Below, in pieces: positions 16,105 through 16,872 of a DNA stretch of 16,872 bases; positions within the stretch are counted from its first letter, which is position 1, and every line of letters begins with the position of its first letter. A model generated the notes under the pieces. The model was not told the origin of the DNA and ran no database searches. It saw nothing but the letters and a program-made list of their open reading frames with translations. The stretch is from Syntrophaceae bacterium UBA1163. Lineage in GTDB: Bacteria; Desulfobacterota; BSN033; UBA1163. The stretch spans positions 1-16,872 of the forward strand of contig DBZJ01000156.1 in assembly GCA_002311635.1 (NCBI GenBank). The letters run 5' to 3'. Position numbers and translations under genes: made by a program.

Positions 16105-16629
16105 ATGAGCCAAAGCACTACAAATCGGACGAAATACTGGTGGTTGTGGCCAGACTTCTATGAAGAAAAGGATGCCCGTGATGCAGCCATGATGGGTGTT
16201 ATTGCTTGTTCTTTGATAGCAGTCGTGACAGGTTTTACATTTATCTATCGTTATTACATAGGCGGTGATGTCTACCAACTTCTGGGAGGGATGTTTGTTT
16301 TCATCATTAATTGTGTGCTGGGTTATGGTATTTTTAAGATGTCACGCGTCGCTAGCTCGACAGCGTTAATACTATTTTTGGCAGAGAAAATCTTTACCGT
16401 TGCAATTCAGGGCAAATCATTGGGCATAGCCCCTTTGCTTGCATGGTACCTGCTTCAGGGAAACCGGGCAGTTTATTGGTTTAGAGGAGAAGGCACAAAG
16501 CCGAAAGTTGAACCACCGAAGATTCTTGCATGCAGTCACTGCGGGGCAGAATATAATGTCAATGATTATCGTCAGGATGCTCCAGAATGGTTTTGCCCGC
16601 AATGTGCCAAGGCAGTAGCAAAGGAATAA
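16105..16629 (+). CDS. Cassette-borne membrane protein with C-terminal zinc ribbon
   Basis: The 174-aa protein has an N-terminal cytoplasmic stretch with YWWLWPDFYEEKDARDAA. Hydrophobic segments follow at about 28-51, 58-77 and 83-101, and a shorter one at about 105-118. The tail ends in a zinc ribbon: C143-X2-C146-X17-C164-X2-C167 (CSHCGAEY ... WFCPQC). The fold suggests a small membrane protein with a metal-binding cytosolic tail. I do not recognise the family. It shares the cassette with the 223-aa gene; its stop is 30 nt before the attC R'' core, the usual compact arrangement. Confidence 0.82.
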   Translation: MSQSTTNRTKYWWLWPDFYEEKDARDAAMMGVIACSLIAVVTGFTFIYRYYIGGDVYQLLGGMFVFIINCVLGYGIFKMSRVASSTALILFLAEKIFTVAIQGKSLGIAPLLAWYLLQGNRAVYWFRGEGTKPKVEPPKILACSHCGAEYNVNDYRQDAPEWFCPQCAKAVAKE

Positions 16630-16659
16630 CCGTGTCTCGTTAAAACAGGGAAAACCGCC

Positions 16660-16713
16660 GTCTAACAAAAAAATCCAGCGGATGGCGTACAGCCCCCGCT
16701 GATTTAAGTCGTT
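16660..16713 (+). other. attC recombination site
   Basis: R'' is GTCTAAC (16660-16666), followed by an unpaired spacer. The L'' arm AAATCCAGCGG (16671-16681) pairs with the L' arm CCGCTGATTT (16696-16705), leaving exactly one extrahelical C in L''. That corresponds to an extrahelical G on the bottom strand, at the same position as in the aadA7-type attC as I recall it. An inner mini-hairpin GGC/GCC (16684-16686, 16692-16694) closes the terminal loop. The 5-nt spacer AAGTC and then G|TT (16711-16713) complete the site. The R' core breaks off after GTT, where foreign sequence begins. Confidence 0.9.
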
Positions 16714-16872
16714 GAGGCTGTAGAAAAAGTCCTAAAGCATGATAAAATCGCCATATCAGTAGCGGCAAAGAGAGCGGAGACCGCTTAGGAGGGACTGGAT
16801 GGCGAGATACAAGGACTATGATTATTCGCAGGGGAAGTTCATACCGATCCACTTTGACCGACAGATCCTACC
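16714..16872 (+). mobile_element. Left end of an insertion sequence, truncated by the window edge
   Basis: Directly after the attC GTT the sequence reads GAGGCTGTAGAAAAAGTC, the style of terminal repeat seen in several IS families. An 85-nt leader follows with a small hairpin AGCGG-AGA-CCGCT (16773-16785), then AGGAGG, then a transposase start. The exact first base of the IS is uncertain (16712-16717). The right end lies outside the window, so the matching terminal repeat and target duplication cannot be checked. Confidence 0.6.
16799..16872 (+). CDS. Transposase N terminus (IS1182/DUF772-like), partial
   Basis: The ATG at 16799 follows AGGAGG (16787-16792) by 6 nt. The frame gives MARYKDYDYSQGKFIPIHFD and then RQILP before the window ends. 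This N terminus resembles DUF772-type transposases filed under IS1182 or related IS4/IS5 groups, recognised from memory only. The 3' part is missing from the window, so integrity cannot be judged. Confidence 0.65.
   Translation, partial: MARYKDYDYSQGKFIPIHFDRQIL

Larger units (their letters stand above)
15352..16711 (+). mobile_element. Integron gene cassette with two genes and one attC
   Basis: The 1360-bp unit starts with TTAGAC directly after a G (15351) and ends with the G of the attC crossover G|TT (16711). Joining that G to TTAGAC gives GTTAGAC, a perfect R' core and the exact inverse complement of R'' GTCTAAC at 16660. Both genes are on the plus strand, the first beginning 25 nt inside the boundary, as in typical cassettes. 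The genes use AT-rich codons unlike the str and galT genes. No integron integrase lies in the window, and the left flank (rlpA promoter) is not a recognisable attI or attC. I therefore infer an orphan cassette in a CALIN or at a secondary G|TT site. Confidence 0.85.

Noticed and set aside
16773..16785. AGCGG-AGA-CCGCT hairpin as part of the attC.
   Set aside because: It lies about 60 nt past the crossover point and next to the transposase ribosome-binding site, so it belongs to the IS leader.

Overview
The window looks like a chromosomal segment of a Gram-negative bacterium of moderate GC content. It carries a RlpA-type outer-membrane lipoprotein, a DksA with a complete zinc finger and a classic str operon. 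The mix suggests a Desulfobacterota, Nitrospirota or NC10-like lineage, but nothing here fixes the phylum. Everything from position 5 to 15167 is read on the minus strand. Only the right-hand 1.5 kb runs on the plus strand, and it looks acquired.

Layout from right to left on the minus strand: rlpA, with a good sigma70-type promoter straddled by a perfect 10-bp inverted repeat; a five-gene Opp/Dpp-type peptide ABC transporter (oppA-B-C-D-F), whose oppA probably starts at a CTG codon; a dksA / galT-like / two-GAF histidine kinase / lone receiver cluster; a tRNA-Ala(CGC) gene; and the str operon rpsL-rpsG-fusA-tuf behind a TTGACA promoter. EF-Tu has a cysteine-rich insertion (C-X-C-X4-C-X2-C) in its G domain and a strongly G-ended codon choice unlike fusA next to it. 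Three gaps inside the opp operon (B/C, C/D, D/F) are filled with short degenerate word repeats and inverted repeats.

The most striking region is 15352-16711. It has the anatomy of an integron gene cassette. It begins with TTAGAC, carries two same-strand genes of unknown function (a 223-aa helical protein and a 174-aa membrane protein with a C-terminal zinc ribbon), and ends in an attC site. The attC has R'' GTCTAAC, stem arms with one extrahelical base, an inner mini-hairpin and a G|TT crossover point. Joining the final G to the initial TTAGAC gives GTTAGAC, the exact complement of R''. There is no integron integrase in view and rlpA lies directly upstream, so this is an orphan (CALIN-like or secondary-site) cassette. 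Immediately after the attC crossover begins what looks like the left end of an insertion sequence, whose transposase start (MARYKDYDYSQGKF...) runs off the window.
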